NCBI GenBank assembly: GCA_907163375.1
Contig: CAJQUW010009328.1
Span: 682,001 to 746,000, forward strand
Direction: 5' to 3'
Origin: Prostheceraeus crozeri
Lineage: Eukaryota > Platyhelminthes > Polycladida > Euryleptidae
Length of the DNA: 64,000 bases
A program made the position numbers and the translations under genes. Within the stretch, counting starts at the first letter, position 1. Every line of letters starts with the position of its first letter. This document shows positions 12,290 to 24,399 of this stretch, one piece after another. The notes below the pieces were generated by a model. That model did no database searches. It was not told the origin of the DNA and worked only from the letters and a program-made list of their open reading frames with translations.

Positions 12290-12383
12290 CTGACTGCCCC
12301 TTCATTGACAACGGAGTCCTGGTTCTTCCGATTTCTCCTCGTCAAGGAGGCGATAGCTGCACTCGCTCCTGCTTGTAAGATTT
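12290..12383 (-). CDS. ANKAR: ANKAR exon (sixth seen), armadillo repeat
   Basis: The exon is bounded by an acceptor (ttactgatttcag) at its upstream side and a GT donor (CAG|GTACAT) at 12290. It encodes ILQAGASAAIASLTRRNRKN and continues as an armadillo helix pair ending in NEGAV. The 94-bp exon starts by completing the codon left by the previous exon (G + AA gives Glu), so the protein reads FLTTNS-EILQAGA without a break. It ends with two bases of a codon; the exon that should follow was not found. The donor is close to optimal only at GT; the rest of the intron start was altered or supplied by the hAT insertion beginning after position 12285. Confidence 0.82.
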
Positions 12384-15300
12384 CTGAAATCAGTAAAAGT
12401 TAGTAAGAATTTGAAATTGAAGCAGATTGTGTCGAAAGTAGAGAGTAGATGATACCTACATCAAAGAAACATATATGGCCGCACATTAAAATCGCATGTA
12501 GAAGAATACTACCGGATGCGCATGTACACAAAAGCTTGCATATTGTCGTACATCGAGCTGCACATCAAACACCACATATACATGTACATTAATACGCTCA
12601 CTATACGCAGTTGGGTCATACAAATGGTCGTGGGTGCAGGAGGACACAATGACACAGGAGAACACAAATTGTCGTAATTGGAAATACAAATTAATACCCA
12701 TGATAGTGAAATGAATGAACAGAAAAATTGATTTCTTGCGGTGCAGTTGTCTACATGTATTATGTATCCAAGTCATATCGCAGCTAGAAAACTTTGATTT
12801 AATTTTACAATTCGATAGCCAACGACAATCGGTCAACCTGATTAGTAATGCGGATTTAACCAAACGAATGATGTATATTTCATCAAAGGAGACAATAAGA
12901 AGTATTGTGACCGCTTCTTTTAGAAAACTTACTGTAAATGATATGCTGCATGAATTCAGTTCAAGCAGTGCATGCAAAGTGTATGATTGTAGAATTATAC
13001 ACAGTACATGTAGGCATTCGGCATTCGTGGCAATCGGCGAAAACTTCGACTGCATGCTGTTGGGAAACATTCATAACCTGCTCTGCATACGATGCATGCT
13101 GTGATGATGTTGGACCTGCTTGCATTTTTCTCAACCAAGAAATCCTCGTTCCTCATACCGTTGGTTCTTCACTTAATCTAGGAACATCATCAGCTCCGAG
13201 ATTTTTCTCAATTCCGTGTATTTCATCAGCTGCTGTTGCCCATTGTGAAGACAAACCACATTTTCCAAGCGATAAACCACTGGTCTTTGGGCTACGGCAC
13301 AAAATCTCTGCATGCATCTTTTGTCAGGCAATGAGCATTCTTCCAACTCTACCTTGTTCATCACTTCAATCAAGAATCACAAATGACAAAACTGTTAAAT
13401 AAACATGCATGTCTACACACAGAGGTCCACCAAGAAATGGTCGCTTGCTAAAATATTCCCATCCAAATGAATACAAATGGCAGCTTCATTAAGTGTACTT
13501 ATAAATGCATATCATGCATACTGGATTAGCTATCATTTCCTTATGAAAAAATGTTTTTGATCTCTGTCAGCTATTTATTAATAAAAAGTAAACTTCTCGG
13601 TGAATTGACTGAATGAAGAGGTTAAATTAACAATTCCCCACTTCCACTTGCAATGGACATGACTTGAAATTATACTTAATGCATGACTCACAAAGTCAGG
13701 CAACGTCAAGTCGAGCTGTGGCAGTTACGAAATCGCATGTTCGGCCGCTTTGATCACCCTTTGTATTTTAAGGGTTAATCGTCTCGGAGATCGACGACCA
13801 TCGATTCAAAGTGCCATCTGACTATTCCGTCGTCTATTGCCCTTTCAAATGGACAATCCACCTCAAGCGTCTTTGATCCAGCGGAGGTTGAAATTCCGAC
13901 ATGTCAGAACCTTTTATGCGACAAAGAATAGAAATAGACAAATTCGCAATTCGCGGTGCGTCTAATGAGATTGAAAAGATTTGGTTAAGCATTGAGGATA
14001 GCACGAAGTGTTGCATATGGCATAACACAATGAGTTCCATGTGCATGGTAAAGACGCTGAGCCCCAGATAGAAGTCTAAAAAAGGGCATCCAATATCGTA
14101 TAGAAAGTAAAAGTTCGCTCGTCGTGAACCATACAAACGTCCATTAATCGAACAATAATACAAAACGAATCAACATAAAAAGCGGCGCGGCATGCATGAC
14201 TAGTGAATTCGCGATCTGCCAAACCAACACCTGATCGTGAGTTGTGACATGATGTCTCTGTGGTCTGAATGATGAAGCGAACGGCCATAGATATGGCTGC
14301 AAAGCGTCCAAGTCCACTCAGCGCTGATTGTGATCCTGCGAAATATTGGGAATGTTTTATCAGTTCCCGATGCCGACTCCGGGCATGATACATGTATATG
14401 CAGTATTTATTTACACATTCGGACAAATGTATGTAGAGCTGTACCCATAGAGTAGGTATATTAGGTAGAGTGGTAACTCTGCATTTATTAGATCCCCAAT
14501 GTGTATACAGTTTCGATTTCATTAAATGAAAATGAGTCGAGACCAGGTCGACACCCAGTACCACCTGTGAGATATACAAATTTTTGCACTTTTGGGGAAA
14601 TGTAAACGAATTTGACTAATAATGATAGCGCAGAATAAGGAACAGCATGAGGAATAGTATTCCAAAAATCATCCATGTCATGACAACTGGGAGTGGTAAT
14701 ATAGTTCGTTAAATTAGCAATTCGATGCGTTACCATTAAAGCCAAGCATTATTATAATAGGATTATTTTCTTACGCGTGATATCACAAACTGCCACTGAA
14801 AGAGCAAAACATCGTAATCAAAGAAGCTGATCACAATGAACTTAAATAGATGCAAATGGATCCATATTAATTATTCGGATTCAAGAAATGACGCCTTGTG
14901 AATTATAAAATCATGCCGCTGAAAAGTGAATGAAAAACATGACAAGAAGCTCTCAATCAGATCTCAACGTTTTCTTGAAGACTTGCAGGGACTATAACTT
15001 ATGGGTTTATGAAATTCCCTTGATCATCAGCTTAATTTCCGCTTAATTAAGATGCTTGTTGGCGAATATTCATTCCTTTTGATAGCCAACTTGTTTCAAA
15101 CTACTTGTAAAAGAGCTTCATGTCGGTAGTATATAAATTTGCTAAAATTTAGCTTTTTCGAAAACTGCTCAAATAATTTTTGGACCGCAGGAAAGCAATC
15201 TCCGCAAAAAACTGAATGTTTTGATATAATAATTTTCACTGCACATAGACACCTTTTGAGTCGACACTCTACCTATATACTTACTCTATGGCTGTACCCA

Positions 15301-16688
15301 ATAAGTCTCACAGTGCTAAAGCGTACATTGAAATCACAAATTTAAAGAAGTTATTATAAAATTGAAAAAAAGCATTAACCAACAAAAATTTCTTTAAAAG
15401 ACGCTTGGAAGTCATCAGGTTGCTTCAGCTTCTCATATCTGGGGGGATGCAGATCCACACAGAAGGTCTATAGAAGGAAAATGCACGACCTCCCCGGGAT
15501 GCTGTTTTGATGAGAGGTACCTTTAATGAGCAGAAATCATCAGAGGATCGAAGAGAATGGGAGGGATATGCACATTCATTTATTGATCAATGCAGACAGG
15601 TGAATTCAAGTACAGTCTTTTATATCCATATGTTTATAGCATGAGCCTCCGATCTTGAGTGTTGTAGTACTGATGACCAAGACATTTCGGTAAAATTGTA
15701 GTGGAATTATCGGGAAATAATGATCAATAAAATGATGACATCAATAGTCGGTGCTGCGTCTACAGAAATTTGAGATTGAAAATATGACTTGAGAGAATTT
15801 TGTCGCGATCACAACTGTTATGTTTACGTGCAGAACTGCTCGGCTGATATGCAGTTTATCATTTAGTTATTCAGACAATGAGTTCTTCACATAGATTTTG
15901 CAATAGTCAATTAAACTCTATCACTTGAGGATCTTTGTCCATATAAAATTCTGAAATAGATTTTTAATCTCAAAGTCAGTTTTCAACAACAACAATCAAT
16001 TCTCAATCCAACCACAGAACTCCCACTTGTCCACAATGATCACCATGAGATAGACATAAACTACCAGTGAAAGATAGGTGAATTCGATTCGGTTGCGGTA
16101 TTTATTGAATGATACTAGCTAGTAGGCAACTGTAGACATACTCCTGAAATTTGGCTATTACTTTATTAAGAAGAACACATGTCTCTCCTGCACGCCTGGC
16201 ATGATAGATTTTCTATGCTGAGATAGACGATTTTACATCTGACACATCTCGCATAGTTCAACTGACATGCTATTTCAAAAATTGGTCTTTGAACTCAGAA
16301 AAATCAATAATTAATCAAACTTCTTTAAGCATTGGTTTGGCATCTAAAAGAGAGGCACCTCCTATCAGGATAATCGCTCAATTGCATGCATACTTGTAGG
16401 TCAAAGAAGTTTTCTTGTTGTCAAAAGTAACAGCGATATTTTGATAATATCCATCGCACTTCCATGTATTCTAGTACACCATATAAAGACATCATATTGG
16501 ATTTTGAAAGGTTCCAGCAGGCCATGTAGACCATGTAGTGCTCCTCAAGTCCTGCGATGAATCCATCGATGCTCTCTGGCCTGTAGCTGTCGATGACAAA
16601 TGCGAACAATCGCAATGTTTGCGGTAAAGCGCTTTGACGGAAATCTAGCTTATTTTGTGCAGCTTTATCACTACCCATAACAGATATA
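12384..16688 (-). other. ANKAR intron, no gene supported
   Basis: Part of the 7.3-kb intron between the fifth and sixth exons. Several frames of 100-190 codons (for example 12486-13070, 14076-14579) have no family resemblance and no matching splice logic. A frame at 16421-16678 is discussed under rejected items. Confidence 0.5.
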
Positions 16689-18108
16689 CCGGGTGATCAT
16701 AAAGTCACGCAAGTGAAGAAAATGCTTTGTTTTGAGTTTAATTGAGTTTAAATTGAATCGAATATCATTTGTCGTGATTATATAAAATAGATATGAACAT
16801 AGACATGAGCATTTGAAGGACGAGTTGTCTCGTAACTACTTGATTGTGTCATGTGATCAACTTTTTACATAGATATGAACATTTGAAATTTCAGGCTTAG
16901 CATATCTACATACGAATGCGTCAGACACATCATTCTTCGCTTCACTTCATTTCACCTTGTCACTCACTATGGCTTACAACGTTGCTGAGCGAGTGTGCTT
17001 GATTGAAAATTATTTTCGTTCTGGAAGCTATTCTATAGCAAAGAGTGCTCTGTTTCAACTCAATCCATCCGCTCCTGTTCCGCACGATTCAACAACTAAG
17101 AGATTGGTCGATAAATTTCGAGAAACGGGATCCGTGCATGACCGAAGACGCAGTGGAAGACCGTCCTTCGATGATGATGTCGCAGCTGTTCAAGGTGCAC
17201 TTATAAACAGTCCTCAAAAATCGCTCAGAAAAGTTTCCCAACAAATCGACATGTCCTACTCCAATGTTCAGAAGATTTGTCGAAAAGTTTTGCATCTGTT
17301 TCCCTATAAGACTTGTGTGATGCACACACTGATGCAGAATGACTACGAGCAGCGATCGATATTTTGTGATTGGCTTATTGCCGTGACCAATAATCATCCT
17401 CAGTTTTTGAAAACATGCTTTTGGAGTGATGAAGCTTGGTTTCATCTCTCTGGATACATGAACTCACAAAATACGCGATGTTGGTTGTCAGAGAATCCAC
17501 ATCAGTATGTCGAAACCTCACTTCATCCTCAGAAAATCGGTGTCTGGGCTGCAATGTCTGGAGAACGGATTCATTTCTCTTTCTTTAAAGGTCGAGTGGA
17601 CAGTGACAAGTATTGTTCATTCATCGATCAGTTCGCCGTGACCTTAACTGAAAACGAAAGACATATTGCATGGTTCCAACAAGACAATGCAACGGCCCAT
17701 ACTTCTCGAAGAACTACGTAACATCTTACTCAGATATTCGGAAAGCGACTGATCGACAAGCAACTCTTTCCAGCGCGATCACCGGATCTCACACCAATGG
17801 ATTTTTTCTTGTGGGGCTACGTGAAGGATAAGGTGTTTGCCAACAACCCAAAAAGTTTGAATGATTTGCAAAGTGCCATTACGTCCTGTATTAAGAGTGT
17901 TAACTCAGACATGCCAATGAATGTGTCATCCAATATCGTAAAGCGCGCCCATTACTGTAAATCTCAGAAAGGAGGGCATTTTCAACATCTTCTTTAACTT
18001 GTAATGTGTTCTTCTAAACCCCTCTAACTGAAAATTGAATATAAATGGGACCTTGTTTATCTAGAAAATTGTAGATTTATCCACTTGCGTCATTTTATGA
18101 TCACCCTG
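16689..18108 (+). mobile_element. mariner-family DNA transposon, nearly whole
   Basis: A 1420-bp element with inverted ends: left CCGGGTGATCATAAAGTCA and right, reversed, CAGGGTGATCATAAAATGA, continuing into a shared cgcaagtg. TA flanks both sides (16687-16688, 18109-18110). It contains one transposase gene in the same orientation, 280 bases from the left end. It is inserted in an ANKAR intron. Confidence 0.93.
16969..17996 (+). pseudogene. mariner transposase with one in-frame stop
   Basis: The frame starts at ATG 16969 (the first ATG; MAYNVAERV) and runs to a terminal stop just before 17997, about 342 codons, the usual length. The N-terminal half has the paired helix-turn-helix region with the RRRSGRPS linker (about 59-66). 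The catalytic triad is visible: D154 in FWSDEAWF, D239 in QQDNATAHT, and a third aspartate in SPDLTPMDFFLWG about 39 positions on, so a DDD transposase with wider spacing than classical DD34D mariners. A single TAA at 17719-17721 interrupts the frame shortly after the second aspartate; otherwise it looks open. It would cut and paste the element through its inverted ends if intact. Recent origin is suggested by the near-perfect frame. Confidence 0.92.
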
Positions 18109-18444
18109 TATTTAGGAAAATCTATGTATCAATCCTTCAGCTTTGGCACATCTAATCTGTTAACGCTAAAGCATTGGCGCAAGGATTTTTGTCAAGATTT
18201 GCATATTGCTTTAGTAGATAGAGATTTACATTGTACTGCAAATGCTGATAATTAGGAATTTTTTAACGCCTTGACATCATCTGGTTGGTAAAATGGTTGG
18301 TTGGTTTCTTACACGGTGTTTCAAGCGTAAAGGTTAAAAACAATTTATCGAACCTGTCGAATTAATTAAGGTAGAAAGTTTGGTACCTGTGGATTTGCAT
18401 GTTGCCTAAGTGACCAAGGTAAAGATTTGAAGCAAGTTTGCATT

Positions 18445-18930
18445 GACAGCACTTTAGAGTGCGTCTACGATTGCAATTTTATTGCTGACACTTTTCGATC
18501 TATGATGAATCAGAAAAGAATGGACAAATAGTAGAGACAAAAGCTTGCCTTCAATAATCGTGCTTCGTGTGTCACCAGGCAATAGCAATTTGGTGATAGA
18601 GAGAAATGCATTGACAACATCAGCTTATGATCCTCTGAGTGTCAGTTACAAAGTGGAAACTAAAGTTAAACAAGGCGCAAATTTGAAAGTCACTTTTTTA
18701 CTGACATTCATAGGGTAATAAGCTGATGTTATCAATGCATTTCAATACATTTCTATTGATCACCAATCATTAAAGTGCTATTGTCTGCACTCTGTCTGGT
18801 GCTGCATGAAACACGGTTATTGAAGGCATGATTTTGCTTCCACTGTCTGTCCTTCTTTTCTTGTCTGTCATCGTGAATCGAAAAAGGGTCAACAATAAGG
18901 TTGCTCGTGTAAAAGCACCTTTATTTGAGG
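18445..18930. mobile_element. Fold-back MITE
   Basis: The left arm around 18485-18640 reappears inverted at about 18715-18890: ccttcaataatcgtg against ccttcaataaccgtg, and aacatcagcttat in both. The arms are roughly 80 percent alike by eye, and the outer limits are approximate. No coding capacity. It lies in an ANKAR intron. Confidence 0.65.
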
Positions 18931-19264
18931 TCACAATGACTACATAATTAACACTTATTGTCTAACTTGTAATGTACATATTATTCCTCTGCATATCTGT
19001 TTGATCTTTATATTAATTGACAGGTTCTCCACATGAAGTTGGTGTGACTGTCGAGCGGACTTCAGTCATCGACAATAAAATGACTGATATTAATTAAACT
19101 CAGAATACTAATTGAAATCTGTTTGAAACTCATCAACAATTGAAACTTATTTATAGATACGTACACCAATTCTTTGATGCTGAACATCCTCTTCTTTCAC
19201 GCACGCAACATTGATCACCACAAAACATACTGAGCGAATCTTAAGATATGATAATCATAATTTA

Positions 19265-19385
19265 TAACTATTCAAAAGGCTACCGGCTGAGAGCCGAACC
19301 TGATCTTTAAATTGAAAAGTTCGGGCCGGGTCCGGCTCAAAAACTGACCCGGATTCGGCCCGGTTCCCACTCCGATGACATCTTG
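19265..19385. repeat. GC-rich repeat fragment with ccggctc/gggccgg blocks
   Basis: A short patch, far richer in G and C than its surroundings, has inverted and direct copies of tccggctcaaaa, gggccggg and cggcccgg. Probably the end of a decayed transposon; family not recognised. Confidence 0.35.
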
Positions 19386-19641
19386 ATTTCAAAGAAACGT
19401 CATGTTCAAAGAATCGTCATGCTACTTCTGCTAACTTGAATATACTTTGAGTTCATCATTCACTGTAATTGTTACTACAGAAGCCATGCGATTATTCATG
19501 CGTATGTTGCGAAAACTTTGTAGCGGGCATTTTGTGAAAAGAGTCTGTAGAGCTGAATTCAAACTCAATAAGCAGCAGCTAGAGCAAATAAAGTCAAAAT
19601 CTATCAATCTATCAATCATCAATAATGCAGTATCAACTCAC

Positions 19642-20055
19642 CTGAATTCGTAGTCAAAAACTCCACCAGTGGTTCAATCACTCCTGCCTCTGCAAACAGA
19701 TCCTGATTTGTTTCATTTCCAGAGCATAGTACTCTAACAGCGTTGACTGCGTTAACCAAGACATCTTCGAGTTCTGAATCCAACAAGGCAACCAGTGGAG
19801 GTACTCCTCCAAGCTCAGCAACAAGATCTTGATTCTCATCGACGCATGCCAAGTCACTGATGACGATAGACGCTCGTGATTGGATATCATCGACAGGGGA
19901 AGAAAGAAGATCAATTAGGATAGGCGCAGCCTTTGAATCAGATAAAGCACGACGCACGGCTTCATGTTCGGAAATGTTGCATAAAACAGACGCAGCCACG
20001 GCTTTTAACTCATCACTCTGCGACTTGAGCAGCAGGACGAGTGCTGGAATACCAT
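19642..20055 (-). CDS. ANKAR: ANKAR exon (fifth seen), armadillo repeats
   Basis: A 414-bp exon between an acceptor (atatttctttcag) and a donor (TCAG|GTGAGT). It encodes about 138 residues of armadillo repeats. The first contains GIPALVLLLKS and AASVLCNIS. The next has LIDLLSSPVDDIQSRAS with VISDLACVDENQ. The third has GGVPPLVALLDSE and AVNAVRVLCSGNETNQD. The start of a fourth has GVIEPLVEFLTT. The regular G-x-x-P-L-V-x-L-L and A-x-x-L-x-x-L-x spacing is diagnostic. It begins in phase 1, fitting the single base left by the 28830-28934 exon (A + AT gives Asn). Armadillo repeats bind extended peptides; the partner here is unknown. Confidence 0.93.
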
Positions 20056-22663
20056 CTGAAAGAAATATCATGATGCATTCCACATTTGAATTGTAGGATT
20101 AAATAGATTTCCCATTTTAACTGTAGACAGCGTGTATGCATGGACTCCTAGATATCAGCTCTTTTTCTATCTAAATTGTAAAATACATTCATTCTGTAGG
20201 AATCGAACAGCAGACGGCCTGTCAAACCCTGATTTACGTGTACAACGCGAATCATTGCGACGACAATGTGACAATAAAACTCGTGTATCACGTTTCCCTT
20301 GGACGCTAGTCCAAATTCTCGGAGCTTGTCCACACGTGCGCAATTTGTGACATCACATATGAATCATCATCGCCACTTTTCAGACTTTTCTTGCCTGTAT
20401 ACATCAGATTATGATTGATTTTTGCCAGTTTGACAACCTGACCATAGATCCAAGGAAAACTCCACGACAAGTAATGTAAAATGAAATTATTCCACGATAT
20501 GGTGCATGATATTTAAAATGGTCATACGCTCGTATTGTCACAAACAAGTCACTTTGTAACATCACATTAATGTGTGTAAATTTCTCGATTTATGAACGTT
20601 TTGCTTGAGTAATCTATAATCTCTATTGATAATTCTATCTCCGCAAAAAACGCTAAAGACATATAGCCATGTCGACCTACATCTTTACATTTCAAAGTCT
20701 GTTCACCGGAATAGAATCGCGCACCGCACACGCTGTGAAAGAAGCCGCTTTGAATCAAGCTGCTTTCTAGATGTAGACTCAGAAGAAAATCATCCAGACT
20801 ATACAAACTGCTCGTACAATGTCTCCGAATAATGGCCAAAGAATCGAAAGGATATCCATAATTTTTGGAATGGAATGTCTTAAAGTCATTTCTTTTAATG
20901 ATCATGCACCCCTGTCTATGAAGATAAACACACTTTGATTTGGCGAGCCTCTTAATGTCGGCAAGCGAGAGTATTTTCACCAATTTGATCCAAATTCAAC
21001 CGCATTCTTGTACGCATTATCGATCAAAAACATGACAGCAACATATGCACACCAAACTGACTTGACTTTATTCATGAAAGATTATTCATGCTGTAATAAA
21101 AAGCATGTAAAAAAGTGAACGGGGTACAAGTCTATTCGTCTTTAGCGTTTCCTTTGACATGTCTTTAAACTTTTCCTGCATAAATTATCTTCAGTTTTTT
21201 TTTGAATTTTTTTTCATAAGCAATTTGCGAGCGTTCTGGACATCGTGCGAGAGATCCCATTTATCTCCTCTTTCTTTTGGCTACAATTTGACCCAAAAGA
21301 TACGGGTCGAAATGTCCTCAAAAGGACGCAATGTACATGAAGGGACTAACTGCTGAGACTCGGATATTATTCGCAAATGTACCACTATTTTCCGGGAAAC
21401 ATTATCTGCATGCTGTGGAAATTCAAATCGAAGCATAAGCTAAGACATTATGCATTTGAGTCAATTTCGTCCACTGTGAAAAGAATACTTCAACAAACAA
21501 TGCTGATATAGATGGGGAAAAGTTGCCCAATTAAAAGGCTTTATTTTCCAAAAAAGTGGAATTGTATAATAATGATAGACAAATTTTGCATTGTGATCTG
21601 CATTAGAATAGCAACTATTGTTCAACTCGGTTGGTAACTTCAAATAAACGACGAGAAGTTGACCTGTGCCTGATACTCCATTATCAAAATTTGTCACGTC
21701 ATATAATGTCTCGTCGAGAACTTGACCTCTGATTTCACGCCACGTATAAAGCTTAGTGATATCAGAAATTAAAATGCTTGAAGATTAGTAGAATTGACTC
21801 TGTTTTCTTATATGCAGTAAAGTTCACATCTACTTTATGTTTAAACATGATTAGACTACAGTCGAAAGATCGTCGCTTTTTTCATGCAGTCGATTCTCAA
21901 TCACACTTGGTGAACATCTAGAGCACGTTTCTAAAGTCCACGCTTCGAGCACACGAAATAACTGAAATTCAATGACAGATATTGTGGCCTTCGTACTTCA
22001 CATTCAAACGCATTTCAATTGCACAATGTAGTGAAAGAATCGGAAACCTCTAAAGCAGATTTGATGTGTGTAATAGAGTACTTGAGATGTCGATATCATG
22101 TGATTCGTAAGTTTACCATGTATAACAAACATACTACTTATATCTGTCGGTATCTTGGTGACAGGGGTTATCAAAAATTCATTACATTGCAATGAAATGA
22201 TTGTTGCCATCAAAAAATTACAAATGATTGGTTGATGTGATAGAATAATTCCTATTGATTGATTGATTGAGTTGTGTTGCAATGAGAGGGCATATATTTT
22301 TAATTGACTGATATACTTACAATGCCGTCACCACCCACCATCGTAAGAAAGAACATTCCACCATCATTGATCATTTTCAAGATTATAATCAGGAAGTATT
22401 TGATGCACAAACTATTTAGTTTCGCCATACTGAAATTTTTTGATAACTTTTAAAACTCTATTTTATGTTGTGTCATAGCATATAATAGCACATGTGTATT
22501 ATCCATTCACTTGCTTAAATCATCAATTATCACTATAATCATGATGCATGAACTTAAGTGTGTAACACAAGTTATCAGTGTTCACGTCAAATTAAGAATA
22601 TAGCTACATGTATATGACAGTGCGATTTCTCAGGGTAATTAAGGAAAATAATTTCCTTGTTGT
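20056..22663. other. ANKAR intron, nothing recognised
   Basis: The 5'-distal part of the 8.8-kb intron between the fourth and fifth exons. Some frames of up to 138 codons occur (for example 20567-20983) but show no family resemblance or splice context. Confidence 0.5.
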
Positions 22664-22893
22664 AATTATTGATAAAAATAAGAAGACAAACTTAATATTT
22701 CGACCATCTGAAGTGGTCATCGTCAGAATAAAGATTTGTTCATTTAGGATTGTATGCGGCATATAGCCTACTATCGTTTATATGTTTCCGTAATTTGAAT
22801 CTAATGCAGGAATTAGAGTAAATAGATTTCTGACGATGGCCACTTTAGATGGTCGAAATATTAAGTTTGTCTTCTTATTTTTATCAATAATTA
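22664..22893. mobile_element. Short inverted element with hammerhead-like motifs at both ends
   Basis: The outer 65 bases on each side are near-perfect inverted copies (ttgataaaaataagaagaca on one strand at each end). Each arm carries a motif like a hammerhead ribozyme core: CTGACGA, a 5-bp stem closed by a short loop (GGCCA ... TGGTC), then GAAATATT. On the plus strand CTGACGA is 22830-22836 and GAAA 22855-22858; on the minus strand they are 22720-22726 and 22698-22701. One extra T between CTGANGA and stem II departs from the minimal consensus. Penelope-like elements are known to carry hammerheads. Confidence 0.65.
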
Positions 22894-23639
22894 AGGTAAA
22901 CGGTCTTTATTGTCAAATTATCATGTTAAACCAACTTTTACCGTTTTATTCTTATGATAAAACATGTAGACCAATTCGTCCTCAAAGTAAATTTCAGAAA
23001 TATAATTCTTATTATAGGCAATTATTAATTTTTGTACTACTATATTTGAAGCTTATTAGTAACACATCAGAAAATGGCGAAATCTACATGGTGAAAGAGG
23101 AATTAATATTAAGAAGATAAACACGCATATTATGATGTGATTAAATGTATTGGCATGGAAACATCGTTTGTTTATAAACGTCATCAATGTTGATATCTCG
23201 AGTTGGCAGACATCACGGTAAAGATTCCTCTCAAACATTAACCAGTATTACAGTAATGCTTCTGTCTGATCTCCTGATGATTTGTTTTGTACAACTGATA
23301 AAGGAAAGATGCATGTTTTGCCAAAAAAAATTCGTTTTGAATTGCAAGTTGTGTATAGAAGCGATGAGTTTGTTGGTCAGACAGAAAGTGCTGTACACGT
23401 GTACGGAGGCAGTTTATATTCGCATGCATTTTAAAACGATAGGGGCGAACAATTACACAATAGTTGGACCTGCCGTTTGCCTATTAATTCTAAGTTTAAT
23501 AGGTTTGGGTGTTTACGTGGAAGCTCTCACCAACGCAAGACTCTGTTGTGATTATCATAGCCTCTCAATCACTTGCAGGTTTCTAATTTAGGACTGCTAA
23601 AATGTTTTTTGTGCTCCCCCTCATATTCTATCCCTTGAG

Positions 23640-24353
23640 AGTGGTTTAGTTTTTATTTCAATGCCATAAACTTCGTGTACGGTGGCTAGAGTTTTCTGCA
23701 TAATCCCTCGGACGACTGGCCGGTGTAGAAAATAACCACTGTTGAAATCGACACCATAAACGTAACATCACAAATATGCCTTGAATCATTATCTCTGACT
23801 GAATCCCACATCAAATTATGGAACCTTAATCGCTATCTCCTTTCTGCGGCTTCTAACCTTCCGATCCAACATTCAGCCATTGGTGAACGCAGACACGATT
23901 CAACGCGTCATCATCTTCTCCAAAATTTGGCGAAGCCACGAATAGGGAAAATTTGCGTCTCTCTCTATCTGAATCTAAGAATTTATAAATAGATCTTTTC
24001 TTGCATTGCTGCAATATATTTGCTTCTTCGTTTCTATCGGGAGAAGACGATCGAGCTAAGCGCACACGCTCCACATATCACACAAACACACAAATCTCTG
24101 TGATTTGCAGTGAACACATCTCCAGCGCATTGTGTGATTGCTTGAATATCCCTGCAGTTAACAGCTTAGCGCTGGCGCTCGGAACGTATTTGAGAGTAGT
24201 GACTTGAAACTGTAAAGTGTATGTTAAGTTGTAAACGCAAAGATGCTCTCAAAAACAAAAAATTAAAACTATTTGAACCTTTGTTTAATGAACGTAAATA
24301 ACTATTTTTGGGCATGCGGCGAAGGCCTCGCAGGCACGGAGACGACGCCACTG
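23640..24353. mobile_element. hAT-related element, second copy, left end decayed
   Basis: The right end (ggcgaaggcctcgcaggcac ... gacgccactg) matches the right end of the 11184-12277 element, and an internal block around 23800-23900 (atcaaattatggaa, cattggtgaacgc) matches about 11685-11760 of that copy. The left terminus is not clear. No transposase frame survives. Confidence 0.7.
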
Positions 24354-24399
24354 TATAAAACTACATCATTTTTAGAATTTTATAAAATTCTATAAAATG

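Noticed and set aside
12486-13070. 194-codon minus-strand frame as a gene
   Set aside because: Cysteine- and leucine-rich translation without family resemblance, competing frames on the other strand, no promoter or splice logic.
14076-14745. LINE-like end (DFWNTIPHAVPYS) on the minus strand
   Set aside because: One WN-x-x-P-like match without any other landmark.
16421-16678. 86-codon minus-strand frame (SDKAAQNKLDF...) as the ANKAR exon after 19642-20055
   Set aside because: The start resembles human ANKAR wording at that place, but no AG acceptor gives the right phase, and the 12290-12383 exon continues the protein exactly.
20567-20983. 138-codon minus-strand frame in an ANKAR intron
   Set aside because: No recognisable domain; flanking ANKAR exons join in phase without it.
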